A DNA stretch of 64,000 nucleotides from assembly GCA_030035585.1 (NCBI GenBank), contig CM057473.1, forward strand, positions 5,878,501-5,942,500. The letters run 5' to 3'. The DNA is from Dugong dugon (Eukaryota > Chordata > Mammalia > Sirenia > Dugongidae). The translations under genes were made by a program, and so were the position numbers. Within the stretch, counting starts at the first letter, position 1, and each line of letters starts with the position of its first letter. The notes under the pieces were generated by a model. The model was not told the origin of the DNA. It was given only the letters and a program-made list of their open reading frames with translations, and ran no database searches. Positions 11,650 to 24,103 of the stretch are shown here, one piece after another.

Positions 11650-12137
11650 TAGGACTTAGGTTTCCGTAACTGCATAACAAGTTAACACAAACTCAAATAG
11701 TTTATAACAACACCCCTTTCTTAGCTCATACGTCTGTGGATTAGAAGTCTCATATGATGTGGCTGGGTTCTCTCCTTAGGGTATCCTAAGGCTGAATCAA
11801 GGTGTCAGCCAGGCTGTTCCTGTCCGGAGGCTCTGGGGAATAATCTTCTTCCAAGCTCATTCTTGTTATTGGCAGAATCTAGTTCTTTACAGTTGTGGGA
11901 CTGACCTCCCCATTTCTATGCTGGCTGTCAGCCAGGGGCTGCCCTCAGTTACTAGAGGTTGTCTGCATTCTTTGCCACATGGCCCCTTCTTCCTCTGAAC
12001 CAGCGACGGTGTGTCAAATTCTTCTCATACTTTCGGTCTGTGATTTTCTCTTCCGCTACCAGATTAAGAAAACTCTACTTTTAAAGGGCTCATACAATTA
12101 GATCAGCCCTAACTAGGTAATATCCCTTTGTTAAAGT
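11650..12137 (-). mobile_element. Old MLT1-like LTR fragment
   Basis: TCAAGGTGTCAGCCAGGCTG, GGAGGCTCTGGGGAATAATC and CCACATGGCCCCTTC are typical of reversed MLT-type LTRs. A second piece with CCCATTTCTATGCCAGCTGC lies at 11183-11262. Confidence 0.5.
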
Positions 12138-12147
12138 CAGTTATGTC

Positions 12148-12317
12148 ATACATGAGGAAGGAAGACCCTCAATGAGATGGATTGACACAGTGGGTACAAC
12201 AACGGGTTCAAGCATAGCAATGATTGTGAGGACGGTACAGGACCAGGCAGTGTTTCCTTCCGGTGTACGTAGAGTCCGTATGAGTTGAAACTGACTCAAC
12301 GGCACCTAACAACAACC
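12148..12317 (+). mobile_element. RTE/BovB-like 3' tail
   Basis: GAAGACCCTCAATGAGATGG, then AGGACCAGGCAGTGTTTCC, ending CTCAACGGCACCTAACAACA. Confidence 0.75.
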
Positions 12318-12374
12318 TTTGCTTTATATATATGTTTTTCCTTAGCAGTTATCCCTTTGTGTAGTGAATTGAGT

Positions 12375-12570
12375 ACCCGTTGCCGTTGAGTCGATTCTGA
12401 CCCGTAGTTGCGCTGTAGGACATAATAGAACTATCCTAGGGGGTTTCCCAGGCTGCAATCTTTAAGGAAGACTACTGCCAAATCTTTCTCCCACAGAGCG
12501 GCTGTTGGGTTCAAGCTGATGACCTTGGTCGGCAGCCGAGCGCTTTCACCACTGCACCACCAGGGCTCCT
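12375..12570 (-). mobile_element. AfroSINE
   Basis: CCCGTTGCCGTTGAGTCGAT to CACTGCACCACCAGGGCTCC. Confidence 0.9.
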
Positions 12571-12571
12571 C

Positions 12572-12671
12572 TGATAAAGATTACAGCCTAGAAAATCCTA
12601 AGGAGTAGTTGACTCTGTCCCATGAAGTAGCTATGAGTCAAAATGGACTCCAAGGTACCCAATAGCAACAA
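12572..12671 (+). mobile_element. AfroSINE 3' half
   Basis: AAGATTACAGCCTAGAAAAT, GTAGCTATGAGTCAAAATGG. Abuts the inverted SINE before it. Confidence 0.7.
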
Positions 12672-14374
12672 CTAGCCAACTGCCCAGACCAACAATCCAT
12701 TTTTGTTCTTATTTCCAATTCATTTTTCCAAACAATTCATTGTTATATATTGCTTCTATATGAACCCTTTATTATCTGTCTCCTACACTAGAAGTAACCT
12801 CCATGGAGTTCATGGCTTATAGTTTGTATTTTAAACTCAACGTACCTGATGCCGGAAGTATAGTAATCCTTCAGTAAATATTTGTTGAAACAAGAAATGA
12901 ATGAGTAGATTAGCCAGTAAAAGGATGTACAGGCTGCCTTCAGCAAGATAATAGCTCCCTAGCTATTTCTAAATGGCAGCATTATATTAATCGATATGAT
13001 GGAATAATTAAAAAACCGAGAAACGTTAATTAAATTATGAACAGCATGCTTTGTTTTATTAAGGTAACAAAGGGAACTTTAGAAAATTTATTTGAAACAT
13101 TCTTTTTTAATTTCTTTTAAAAATAATTCTAATATTTCTTTCTGAAATAGTTTAAATTTTTTTTTTAAATGTTAAATACTCTTTTCTGGAGTTCATGTTC
13201 CTTCTGAAGGCCAACCTAATAGTAGAAACAATATTATGTAGTGCTTAAAATCACAGACTCTGGGTCAAATTCACCTAATTGTGTGAATTTACAGAATACT
13301 CCAACTAACAACAACAGAATACACATTGCTTTTAAGTGCATAAGATAATTACTATCCTGAGCAATAAAACAAGTCTCAATAAACTTAAAAGAATTCAAGT
13401 TATACAAAATATGTAAAAAAAAAAAATTACAGACTCTGGAGTAAGAAGCTTGGTTTTGAATCTCAGTTCAGCCACCCAGTAGCTGTCGGACCTTGGGCAG
13501 GTAATTAAATAGGCTAGTAGTAGGATGCAAAGGATCCTCGTGAGTTTAACTGAGTTTAATATGTGCAAATGGTCTCAGACAATACCCTGGCCCATAATGA
13601 TTGCTCAGCAAATATAATCTATTATTTGCATTATATACTGTAAAAATAAAAATACAGATTATGTTGACCAATCTACAAGTACCTTACCAAGTTTTTGTTG
13701 TTTTGTTTGTTTTGATAGTCAACGCATTACTTAAATGCATACTCTCCATGGAGACTCATCAAAAAAAAAAACAACTTTTTTATGGATTATCAAGGTAATT
13801 TTTAAATTGTTTATAAATTCTTGCACAGCTTTTTCAGTTTGGGAGGGTACGATAATGAGGAAAGTAAAGCTGATGTGTTATCTCATCAAATGGGTGATGT
13901 TCAAAGCCTATTGACTTGAAAGACATTTCTAGGTATTGGATCTTTCTCCTAACCTCTTGAAGTTTTTGTTTGATTGTTTCATTTCCTCACAGTTACTTCA
14001 AACCCACAGAATAAGGCTGGCTTTTATGTGAATATTTTTGTAAAATATATACTGATTAAAGAGAAGGAATTATTATAAGAAATAAAAGGAGCCCCTAATA
14101 CTTACGTTTGGCAAAATCTTGAGACGTGAATGCAGTGGCATTTCAGAAAGATAAAAGATCTGGAAAGGCTGCCTTTTCTACGTAAACCAGCACATATCTT
14201 GTGGAAGGTGGAGGAGAATGTGGTCCTTCCTGCGCTGGGTGGGAGGTGGTAAGAACTGAGGATGAGAAGAGGTACAGAAGACTGGATGTTTCACGTACAG
14301 ACAACTGCTAGAGCTAGGGTCTGGCTTCTCTTTTAGGGAGACTAATATATAAGTGGACCAGGCAGGGCTTTGTT

Positions 14375-14437
14375 CTGTCGCATGGAGGGTCACTGTGAGT
14401 CAGAACCGACTCAACGGCGCCTAACAACAACAACAAT
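14375..14437 (+). mobile_element. Short RTE/AfroSINE 3' tail
   Basis: ATGGAGGGTCACTGTGAGTC then CTCAACGGCGCCTAACAACA. Directly followed by a full SINE. Confidence 0.65.
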
Positions 14438-14442
14438 ATATA

Positions 14443-14632
14443 AGTGGAGCCCTGGTGGTGTAGTGGTTAAGAGCTTAGCTGTTAACCAGAAGGTCAGTAA
14501 TTCGAATCCACCAGCCACTCTTTGGAAACCCTATGGGGCAGTTCTACTCTGTCCTATGGGGCAGTTCTACTCTGTCCTTTAGGGTTGCTATCAGTCAGAA
14601 TCGACTTGATGGCAACAGGTTTGGTGTTTGGT
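14443..14632 (+). mobile_element. AfroSINE with 23-bp internal tandem duplication
   Basis: GAGCCCTGGTGGTGTAGTGG to CGACTTGATGGCAACAGGTT. CTATGGGGCAGTTCTACTCT plus GTC is present twice in tandem (14531-14553, 14554-14576). Confidence 0.92.
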
Positions 14633-14844
14633 TTATCAGGCAAGATATCTGACTTTATTTGGGTCATGACGGTGTTAAAGACAATAGCCTTTATTTATTT
14701 TTTAATGTACTTTAAATTTTATTGAACCTAAATTCTTCTACTTAAAGAAGATTCAAACAGAGAAGTTTTTTAGCATTAATATTTCCTTTTAATTTATAGG
14801 TTGCAAATCTCCATTGATATGGGAATAGATAAGCACCTGTGATG

Positions 14845-15322
14845 GTTAAGATTGTATGTCAACTTAGCTGGGCCATGTTTCTCAGTGTTTATATGTTATC
14901 ACCCCCATGATGGAATCTGCTATGAGTAGCCAATCATTTGAAAGGGAGTTTCCTTGGGCGTGTGGCCTGCATCTGAATATAAGTGGAAGTTCTGGCTTTT
15001 ACCTGCACTGGATTCTGCAGCTGCCTCCTGTTGGTCTGACCTCCAGTTCTTGGATCTTGAGCTGGCGCTTACCTGCTGATCTTGGGATTCACTGATCTTC
15101 ATAGTCTGTGCGCAAGAGCCCTCCTTTCTGACCTACCATTCTTGGGTTTACCAGCCCCTGTGGCTACGTGTATCAGGAGAAGAAGCCTCTATCCCGATCC
15201 ACAGACTTGGGATGTTCCAGTCTCTACAATCGTTCGAGCCATTTCCATCATATAAATCTCTCTCTATATATATTTATACACTTTACTGGTTTTGCTTCTT
15301 TAGAGAACCCAGCCTAAGACAG
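14845..15322 (+). mobile_element. ERVL/MLT2-like LTR
   Basis: TGATGGTTAAGATTGTATGT-CAACTT start and TTTAGAGAACCCAGCCTAAG-ACA end with TG...CA termini. Assignment from memory. Confidence 0.5.
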
Positions 15323-15461
15323 CACCTAATCACACTGTACTCTTGATGAACTAATAAGGGGAAACAAGTGTAATAAGTATAAATAGAATTCAAAGATCAT
15401 CTATTTTCTTTGTGATATTCAGCTATTTTGATTTTTTTTTTTTTTTTTAAGCCCAACCAGC

Positions 15462-15536
15462 TGACCATATGGAGCAGAGTTCTACTGTGACACACATGGG
15501 CTTGCCATGAGTCATAATTAACTCGAGGGCACCTGG
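15462..15536 (+). mobile_element. AfroSINE 3' fragment
   Basis: TATGGAGCAGAGTTCTACTG, ACACACATGGGCTTGCCATG; preceded by a T-run at 15431-15450. Confidence 0.7.
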
Positions 15537-16553
15537 AGCTGACCATTCACAAATGCTAACTGGTTGCAAATCATTTGCTTTTGTTTCTGATGATGGTGGG
15601 AATAAACAATGGAACAAACAAAAAATAAGACAGCTGAACACTGTGGAGACTGAATTCCCTAGCCTGCCACCATGTCCTCAGTTTCAAATTTGCCTGCTGA
15701 TCTAGGGTTGAGAATTGAAGTATTTAGGTTGTAGTCCTGATCTGCCACTAAGAATTGTTGTTCGATAATACTAGTTGTCTCTCTGAATCACAGTTAGAAG
15801 GACATTGCAATAAGTTATGTCTCAAGTCTCTTCTAATTCAGAAATTCCATGATCTTGGGACTGTAGAGAATTTAGAATCTGGAATAAAAGTATATTGGTG
15901 AGCAAGGATCTGTTTGTAGTAATTAGCAGGGACTCTGTGTGCAATCTGCAATGGTATCTACAACTCAGGTTGACTCCCTGTGACCCATGACACTTGAGAA
16001 ATTCCTTTGACTTCCTTTAATCATTTTACTATTAAATGTGGTTCTTAACTGACTTCAAAAAGCACGCTGTATTAAGGCATTCATCATATTCAGTTGCCAC
16101 TTTTTACGGAACCAGTATCTCAGGGAAAGATTACGGTTCCGATTATGTGAATTATCTGGAGAAGAAAGATAACGCCCTTGTCTTAAAAAGAGCAACCATG
16201 AGATGTCGAAGGAAAGGGTACAATTGGAGAATAAACGCACTTGGAGATGATGCACTGTGAAGACTATTTGAGATTACAGAGATTTATTTGTGAAGTTTGA
16301 AATTCAGAATCCAAACGAGTATTGGATTATAAACGCAATAGCATTTTATTACAGGAAACAGATTTTTCTAGGAATCTGAATGAGGCAGATAATCAAACAT
16401 GTTGTATAACTTTTAAATAACTATTATGTAGATAAGTGGGAGACAAGGTCTAGGTATTATGAAACAACCTGGCTAACATTTTTCTAATAATACGTTCTAG
16501 TGGATGACATTTAGGGGAGTGGCTTTCCACATCCATCAGTATCTCCTGACACC

Positions 16554-16746
16554 ATGAGCTACTACGCCAGCTACTACAGAGGCCTGGGCTACGTCTGTGG
16601 AGGCTTTCGTGGCCTGGGCTGTGGCTATGGCTGTGGCTGTGGCAGCTTCTGCAGACTGGGCCATGGCTGTGACTGATGGAGGCTACCAATATGGCTGACG
16701 CCAGCCATCTTGCTATGGAAGATAATGGTCTTCTGGCTTCTACTGA
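16554..16746 (+). pseudogene. KRTAP19/20-type pseudogene (frameshift plus nonsense)
   Basis: ATGAGCTACTAC begins [20 protein letters not shown], then [20 protein letters not shown] and stop (16674-16676): a 40-residue open frame. The beginning is close to the KRTAP19 family. One extra base near 16670 moves the rest out of frame. In the shifted frame one reads GGYQYG, a TGA, then RQPSCYGR, TAA, WSSGFY, TGA (16744-16746), the normal family C-terminus. There are thus three lesions: a 1-bp insertion, an internal TGA, and TAA at the conserved Tyr codon. No TATA box is visible at the expected place. The conserved 3' UTR remains up to AATAAA at 17108-17113. A truncated 40-aa product is possible but unlikely. 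Confidence 0.8.
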
Positions 16747-16751
16747 ATAAA
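16746..16751 (+). terminator. AATAAA overlapping the ancestral stop codon
   Basis: AATAAA immediately at the ancestral TGA of the pseudogene. A second AATAAA at 17108-17113 is in the usual place for this family and is the more likely ancestral signal. Confidence 0.35.
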
Positions 16752-17107
16752 CACTTGAAAATTTATAATTTGGGGACTTACTCTTCTGTAGGACCCTAAT
16801 TATTCTAGAAAATTTTATACAATGACCTGTGTGCTTTGTTTATTCCGACTTGATAATTAAACTGCTATTTGGACCACCTGGTTTCTGACAGTAACGTGAA
16901 TAAGGTGAAGAACACTTGATGAACGAGATGTTGGCATTTGATTAATGATGATCTTCAGGGATCTGCTTCTATACAAGATAGACAATCAGTCCACTCTAGA
17001 AGACTTTGTCTTTCAATACCTGATATCTAATAATAATTTTTTTCTGGCATGGTGAATGTGTTTTGAACTTCAATTATTTTATCATGATAAGTTTGCTGTG
17101 TTGTGCT

Positions 17108-17113
17108 AATAAA
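17108..17113 (+). terminator. Ancestral polyadenylation signal of the 16554 pseudogene
   Basis: AATAAACG about 360 bp after the ancestral stop. The preceding GATCTTCAGGGATCTG matches the 3' UTR of the 47622 gene, which also carries CTAATAAAC. Confidence 0.6.
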
Positions 17114-17639
17114 CGCTTCAACCATGGCAATATATATATTTTAGTATACTAACCCATGTATGCCAAAATATATAACTATTTCTATATGTAACTATCTGAT
17201 TCTATGTTAAGATAAGTATGAGTTCATACTGATGTCTCCAGTTCTAATCCATTGCTACATAGATCATTCTACTTCCTCCCAGTGCTTATCGGTAATCTCT
17301 CACCCCAAGGTGGGAAACCTGGCTCCCACCATCCTCCATCCATTTATTCAGTTGTTAAATTCCAGTATACACGTATAGAAATATCTGAATTGTTAATTCA
17401 TAGCCTCATGGGATTTACTTTATCAACTAGAGTTTAGTGTGCATGTAGTTCCTTTACTTTTTGCTTACAGACTTCCCTCATTTTCAAAGTTATTTAGGTC
17501 AACATCCTTTCCCCACCCCAACCACTTTCAGTGAGGTTGTTACACACAGTTACATTCTTTTGTCACAGTCTGTATCCCGTCCTGGGATTCTCCAAACTTC
17601 CTTAATAATTTTCTTAATTTACATACACTAAGGCTCACT

Positions 17640-18420
17640 CTTTGTACCATACTGTTCTGCAGATTTTTATAAATGCAGTGTCTCGTCTCCATCATTATGA
17701 ATAGTTTCACCGTCCTATAGATACCGTGTGCTTCATCTAATTCAACTGTCCCACCTCTTCCCCCAAACTCTTAGGACTCATTGACTTTGTATTTTATGCA
17801 TTGGTTTGTCTTTTCCAGAATGTCATATAATTGGAATTGTACAGTATGTGACCTTTCAGATTGGCTTCTTTTACTTGATCATACACATTTAAGCTATATC
17901 CATGACTGTTTTTGGCTTGACAGTTCAATTCAATTTTGTTGCTAAATAATATCCCAGTGTATGGATATACTGAAGTCCATTCTACTGAAGGATGCCTGGG
18001 TTGCTTTGGTTTATGACTTTTATGAATAAAGTTAGTATAAATATTCTCATGCGTGTTTTTGTGAAGACACAAGTTTTCAAATATGTTGGTTAAATATATA
18101 GGAGTGAGATGACTGGATCATATGGTAAAGCTATGATTAGCTTTTCAAGAAACTGCCAAACCATCTTCCATTTTGTAGCCGTATAGCAATGAATGAAAGC
18201 TCTTATAGCTTTGAATCCTTGTCAACAATTGATATTGTCATTTTTTTAAAAAAACAATTAGCCATTCTAATAGATACGTAGTGGTATCTCATTGTTTTAA
18301 TTTGCATATGCTTTTACTTTTAGACTTTCTTAATCACTTAGTTCTAAATGTTTCTCTTGACCATAGTTGGTTCTTGCTTTGTGAACTCAATTAAAACTAT
18401 TTTTATATTAAAAATTTAGT
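17640..18420. mobile_element. Old LINE-1-like segment
   Basis: GAATAAAGTTAGTATAAATA, TAGGAGTGAGATGACTGGAT and AAGAAACTGCCAAACCATCT recall a common ancient L1 segment. No open frame. Confidence 0.5.
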
Positions 18421-18866
18421 TAAGCTCATTCACATTTATTGACTTGCTATTATTATGTTTGGTGTTGACTCCATAAAAATATTTTATGTTATAATTACTA
18501 TGTGTAGTCTTATATTTGCTACATGTCCTTCTCTATATATTGTGTTTTCTTTACTCAATATTTTATAAATTTCTTTTGCTATTTAGAAAGGTTTGGATAT
18601 TTATTTTAGTCATTACCTATTGGTGAATTACACTTTTTGTAAAAATATCATTAATTAATACCCTGCTTTTTTTAATTAAAACTTTTACTATCTGACTTGC
18701 CAGTTTTTAATAGTAAACACTGACCACCACCTATTACTTATTCAGTTACCAAAGAACTTCTTCTACCCCACTTCATCTCTCCTTTTCAGTTGAGTTCGTT
18801 TTTCTTTTCCTACCATATGATGTTAATATATTTTTCTTTCACTATCATCCACACCTTTAGCTTCTT

Positions 18867-19300
18867 GTCAGGTGCTGTCAAGTCAGTTCTGACTCATAGC
18901 AACCCTATGTACAACAGAAGGAACCACTGCCCTGTCCTGCACCATCCTCATGACTGTTGTTATGCCTGAGCCCATTGTTGCAGCCACTAGGTCAATCCAT
19001 TGCATTGAGGGTCCTCCTCTTTCTCGCTGACCCTCTACTTTACCAAGCATGATATTCTTCTCCAGGGACTGGTCCCTCCTGATAACATGTCCAAAGTATG
19101 GGAGAGGAAGTCTTACCATCCTAGCTTTTAAGGAGCATTCTGGCTGTACTTCTTCCAAGACAGATTAATTTGTTCTTTTGGCAGTCCATGGTATATTCAA
19201 TATTCTTCCCCAACACTATAATTCAAAGGTGTCAACTCTTCTTCAGTCTTCCTTATTCATTGTCCAGCTTTTGCATGCAACCTTTGGCTTAGTCTTAGCT
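18867..19300 (-). mobile_element. RTE/BovB-like 3' end fragment
   Basis: The minus strand contains GGTAAAGTAGAGGGTCAGCG and GTTGCTATGAGTCAGAACTG, as in the tail of the 28.7 kb element. Confidence 0.75.
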
Positions 19301-22300
19301 AAAAACTTAAATATATTAAATTCTTAACGTAAGTCTTTTTGTCGGTGTTTCCCAGTTATTTCTGTTGGATCCTCAGTTGGTTAATCAGGCAGGGCTATAC
19401 CAATATTTCCTAGCTTCTTGCATTTTAAAACTCTTTTTAAAAATGACATTTGAATGACAGAATCTTTAGATATAAAATCATCGGTTCCCATTTTCTTTCA
19501 TTGAATATTTTGAAACGTGACAACCTTATTGCCTTGCTTTGTATATTGCATTTGGGAAGGCTGAATAAAGTCTTTTTTTTTTTGGCCTCTGTAAGTTATA
19601 TGATCTTTCCTTGGGTGCTCTGAGGTTTTTTTTTTTTTTTAAATCTTAATTTCTAATATTTTTATTAATATATATCTTGCAGTTGTTCACTGTTGGTCAA
19701 TTTTCCCAAGTAATGGATGGCTATTTCAATATATACTTTGAGAACTTCTTTCAGCTTTGGAAACTTTTCTTAGATTCCAATTTATTACTACTGTTCAATT
19801 TTTTTCTTCTTTTTTCCCCACCCACTCGAATTACATGTAAGCTAGATCTTTTTATATATCTTTTATTGTGACCACTTTCTCTCTAACTCTATTTACTTCT
19901 TTCTTTACCTCATGTTCATTGTTTTTTATTGTTTTCCTGCTTTTCTTCAATATCAGTTATTAAGTTTTCATTTGAATTCATTCTTAATTAGGCATTTTGG
20001 AAACTGGTGTTCATTTTGATATGACTTATATTTTTCTTCTAGTTCATTGCTAAGTTTTCAACTCTCATTTCATTTTTTTCTATCCATTGTCAGTTTCTGT
20101 TCATTTTTTTTGAATTTCTGATTCTTTTTTTTTATATCCTCAAATTCTTTTGAGAGTATTTAATTCAACGTGAAGTGTTTTGCTACTGTTTTCTTTGCTC
20201 CTTTTTTGGAGGGGGTGGGAGGCGACGAGGGAGAGGGATTTTTATCAGCTCAATTTTTTGATATTAATTTCCTTTCTTTTTATTATAGTAGTTAGTATAG
20301 ATATAGATGGTTTACAGCACTACATTTTATGGAAAGTGCTGGTGGTTCGGGGTTGGTTATAAGATTCCTAGTTCAAACGCATGTTCTTCTCTCAATGTAC
20401 CAAGTACTGTTTTCTTAACTGGTTGGTTTCAATTGTAGGGAAATTAGGTGTTTGTCCTTCATTTTTTTCCTTGTGATAACTAGGTCCCTACATTTTCACT
20501 TCACATTTTTTTTTTTCATGTACAGTTCCCAAAGAGCACCCTCATTTCTTCTTACCTTATTTCTCCCAGAATCCTTACCTTTCTAAAACAAAACTGACAC
20601 TTTCTGTTCCTGGGCTTTTTTTTTTTAATATTTTCCCTTAGGTTGGGTGTTTGCTTTCTCAAGATGGTTTTTGTTCAGTCTTTTCCCTGCATTTTCCTCT
20701 TCTGGCAGGTCCCCCATCCCCTGGACATTTCTTTGCTCTTTACAAAAGGTTGGAGAAGAATTCAAGAGGTATGACCAGCAGAAATCGATGCTTCTATTTT
20801 CTATTTCTCTTTCTCTTATTTGAGGTTTTATAGTGTTTTCCATCTTGTTGTTAGGTTGGAGGCATGGAATTTGTATAGTTTTATAATTTTTTTGTTGATC
20901 TGTATATTTGTTAGGGGTAATGTTGGGAGAATCAAATTTATACAGTCACTACGATTTCACCTGCCAAGGAAGTCTAAGATGCCCATTATTAATAGAGAGA
21001 ATATGGCAAAATGTCCATCATTTTTTTAAAAATTTCAACTTAGATCACCTAATAGGGCAGAAGGATGTAAACACACTGAACTAAACACACCTTACTGATG
21101 TTCAGCAGTGTTGACAGCTGAGAATGGAAAATCCACAGGATTAAAAAAGGCTAAGCTTGCAAAGAATTTATTTTTATTATTATTTTCTTTATGGATGTGT
21201 TCATTCTTTCATTTATTTATTCAGCCATCAATTTACTGTCTATTCTCTTCCAGCCACAAAAATTATAAAATCTTAGCATAATAAATGTTCTTGCCCTCAA
21301 AGAGTAAGCAGTATAATGGAGAAGACAGCTAAACAAACTAGTTAGTATAATAACATCTGAAGAAATGTCCAGGTCATTTGGCAGCACTCTGAAAGATTCG
21401 TCAAATTCAGGCAGAGGTAGAGTGGCTGGGGATGTACTGAAATATTCTTGCAGAAGGTGATGCTTGACTTATGTTTTGAAGAGTAGGTTGGAATCAGATG
21501 GATGAAGCAGTGCAATAGAGGATTCCAAAATGGAGGAGCAGCTTCTGTAAAGGTTCAGAAGCATGCAGGAGGCTGACGTCTTTCATACTTATGCATAGAG
21601 TAAAGGGGAGTACGTGGTAGAGTCTAAGTGACCAAGAAATGTAAATAAAAGCCCTGTGATGAAAAAGCTTACCTGCGAACTTAAAAAGTTTAGGCTTTTC
21701 CCTGAAAACTAAGGGATATAATGGTTGGAAAATGAAATGATAACGTTTGTTTTGTTTTGTTTTTTTCAGAATCTTATTTTGGACTCAGAACCAACAATGA
21801 ATCAGATGAGGACCTTTTCTTGGGGCAGTATCACCAGTGGCGAGGTTCTTACTTTAGTCCAGGATGAAGACAGAATCCAATGATAAAAATGAATAGACTT
21901 GTGAGTGATATTAATAAAATATCTTTGACATGGTTCAGTCGGTTATATAGCTAGTATATGTTGGTAGTTAAAGTGGGGGAATATTCATAAAATATGAGAG
22001 ATGAGAAGAGTCAAGATTACACACCCAGGATTATGACTTGAGTGACTGATATACAGTAAAGAAACAGTGTTGTGGGAAAAGATGAGTTTGCTATTGGACA
22101 TTGATTTTGAGCAGAGGTTAAATGAGAGATGTTCAATAAATAGTTGAATTGGTGGTGTTGATATGTAGAGAAGTATTTTAAATGGAAGATAATAATTAAA
22201 AACATCAACATAAAATATATTATTAAAAACAATGCTTTCATGAAGTTCTAAGGGGAAAGTATATATACACTGGTTGCGGATTGAAAGGGAGACAGCATTA

Positions 22301-22879
22301 GTGAATAAATAAGGAATTGGGAAGACAAATAATAAGGAATTCACAGAGGAAGCTAATGGAATGTTTTGCCATGAAAAATAAGGAAAAAACGCTGTACAAA
22401 GAGAAAGAATGAATGAACAAGCAGCAACGTCAAATGCCAAGGAAAGTTCAAGTAAGTCAAAAACCAAGAAGGTTTCCTCCAAATTTGACTACCTGGAAAT
22501 CATTAATGACTTTCTAACTCTGCCTTCACCTTGAGGGAGAAAAGACCTTGAGTTCTGGGAATGATCATTAGCTAAGACCATGGAATTCAAATTAAAAAGA
22601 AAAGCACAATACGACTAAGGCAAAAGAAGACACTGAGAGGTACGCAAGGGAAAAATGCAATGATGGTTAAGTAATACTACGTACACAATCCTGTGATAAC
22701 AGTAATAACAAAAATAAATCATGAGTGGATACATAAGTTGATATCTAAGCTGAGTAAGTGTGCGGTGGCACACGGGAGTACACCTATGAGTATATATAGG
22801 TTTGGCAGAGGATATTTCTACATATGCATTTGTATGTGCTGCAAATATATCCACGTATATAGTAGAGCACGTGGGGGCC

Positions 22880-23711
22880 ACAGTTATGAAAACTTCCTAA
22901 CCATAACCAAACACCTAGAGGGACAGGGTCACTAGGCTTGAGGGCTTAGGGCCATAGTCTCGGGAGACATCTAGGTCAATTGACATAACATAGTCCATAA
23001 AGACAACGTTCTACAGTAGCAATTGGGGTCTTAAAAACTTGTAAGCAGCCATCTAAGATACAACTATTGGTCTCTTCTCATCTGAAGCAAAGGAGAGTGA
23101 AGAAAATCAAAGTCTCAAGGAAACAATTAGTCCAAAGGACTAATGGACCACACGAACCACAGCCTCCACTACCCTGAGACAAGAACTAGATGGTGCCCAG
23201 CTACCAATACTGACCGTGCTGATCCAAATCACAGTAAAAGAACCTGGACTGAGTGGGAGAAAAATATAGAACCAAATTCAAATTTATAAAGAAGACCAGA
23301 CTTACTGGTCTGAGAGAGACTGCTGGAAATCCCAGGATTATGGCCCTTAGACGGTCTTCAAACCTGGAACTGAACCTACTCCCAGAGATCACCTTTCAGC
23401 CAATTAATAGATAGGTCTATAGAGTGAATAATAACACCCGTGAGGAACATGCTCCTTGGAACAATCAACCATACAAGACCAAAAGGGAAGCATTTGCCCA
23501 AAAACAAAGTTCAGAAGGCAGGCAGAGACAGGAAAAATAAGTGAATGGAAATGGGAAGCTCAGGGAGGAAGTGGGTAGAGCGCTGTCACATTGAGGAGAT
23601 TCAAACTGATGTCACGAACAACATGTGTATAAATTACTGAATGGGTGACTAATTTGCTCTGCAAACTTTCACTCAAACCACAATAAAATGTTCAAAAAAA
23701 AAAAAAAAAAA
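22880..23711 (+). mobile_element. LINE-1-like 3' end, diverged subfamily, polyadenylated
   Basis: Contains GGACTAATGGACCACACGAA and AACTAGATGGTGCCCAGCTA in the same order as 5164-6400, and ends CAATAAAATGTTC plus an A-run. The doubled terminus is absent. Confidence 0.65.
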
Positions 23712-24019
23712 GAAGCTATCTGAGGTTATGTAATTATAGGACTACTGGAATCTACCAACTAGATTAGACCATCTTAATTAGGACACCAGCATGGCATTTG
23801 AAGAGGTTATGATCGTTCCTCATCTCGGAAACTTTTTATTCTAAGAAATACAAACTCATTAAAAATAATATTTATTATTAAAACTGCTTTAATAAGAGAC
23901 TAGGCCCTTTGGTAAGTAAGAAAAGAAAAATAATAAAGAATTTTTAGACTTTGAATTATTCTGTGACATGGAAATGAGATCTCCTTGTCATGGTTGTTTA
24001 CCACACCCACTATGGAAAG

Positions 24020-24026
24020 TATAGTG
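24020..24026 (+). promoter_or_regulatory. Decayed TATA box (TATAGTG)
   Basis: Exactly 84 bp before the former start, aligned with TATAAAAG in the four open copies. Confidence 0.6.
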
Positions 24027-24103
24027 ACATTCTGGAAAGTAAGAGATACTCATATTCAGGAAACTCACCTTTAGCATCAAACCAGTCTCTAACCCCTGAC
24101 ACC

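Larger units (their letters stand above)
8100..16250. other. Intergenic repeats between the first and second KRTAP loci
   Basis: SINEs, RTE tails, a LINE-1-like end and LTR fragments as listed. 9034-10850 and 12700-14370 are AT-rich with no gene or named repeat. 16036-16260 has a 74-codon open frame of unknown origin, probably chance. Confidence 0.6.
17114..23780. other. Intergenic, AT-rich, LINE relics
   Basis: Old LINE-1-like piece (17640-18420), RTE fragment (18867-19300) and a T-rich stretch 19540-20640 that may be more reversed LINE-1. 21000-22880 has no recognisable feature; the 165-codon minus frame at 21985-22482 lacks any family resemblance. Confidence 0.5.

Noticed and set aside
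16036..16260. 74-codon frame (SDYVNYLEKKDNALVLKRAT)
   Set aside because: No family recognised, no promoter or signals seen; probably a chance frame.
21985..22482. 165-codon minus-strand frame
   Set aside because: AT-rich composition bias, no domain, motif or family resemblance; the overlapping frame at 22017-22241 is equally featureless.
23990..24103. Upstream ATG rescuing the ACG-start KRTAP copy
   Set aside because: It lies upstream of the old TATA position and encodes leader sequence; sister genes never start there.
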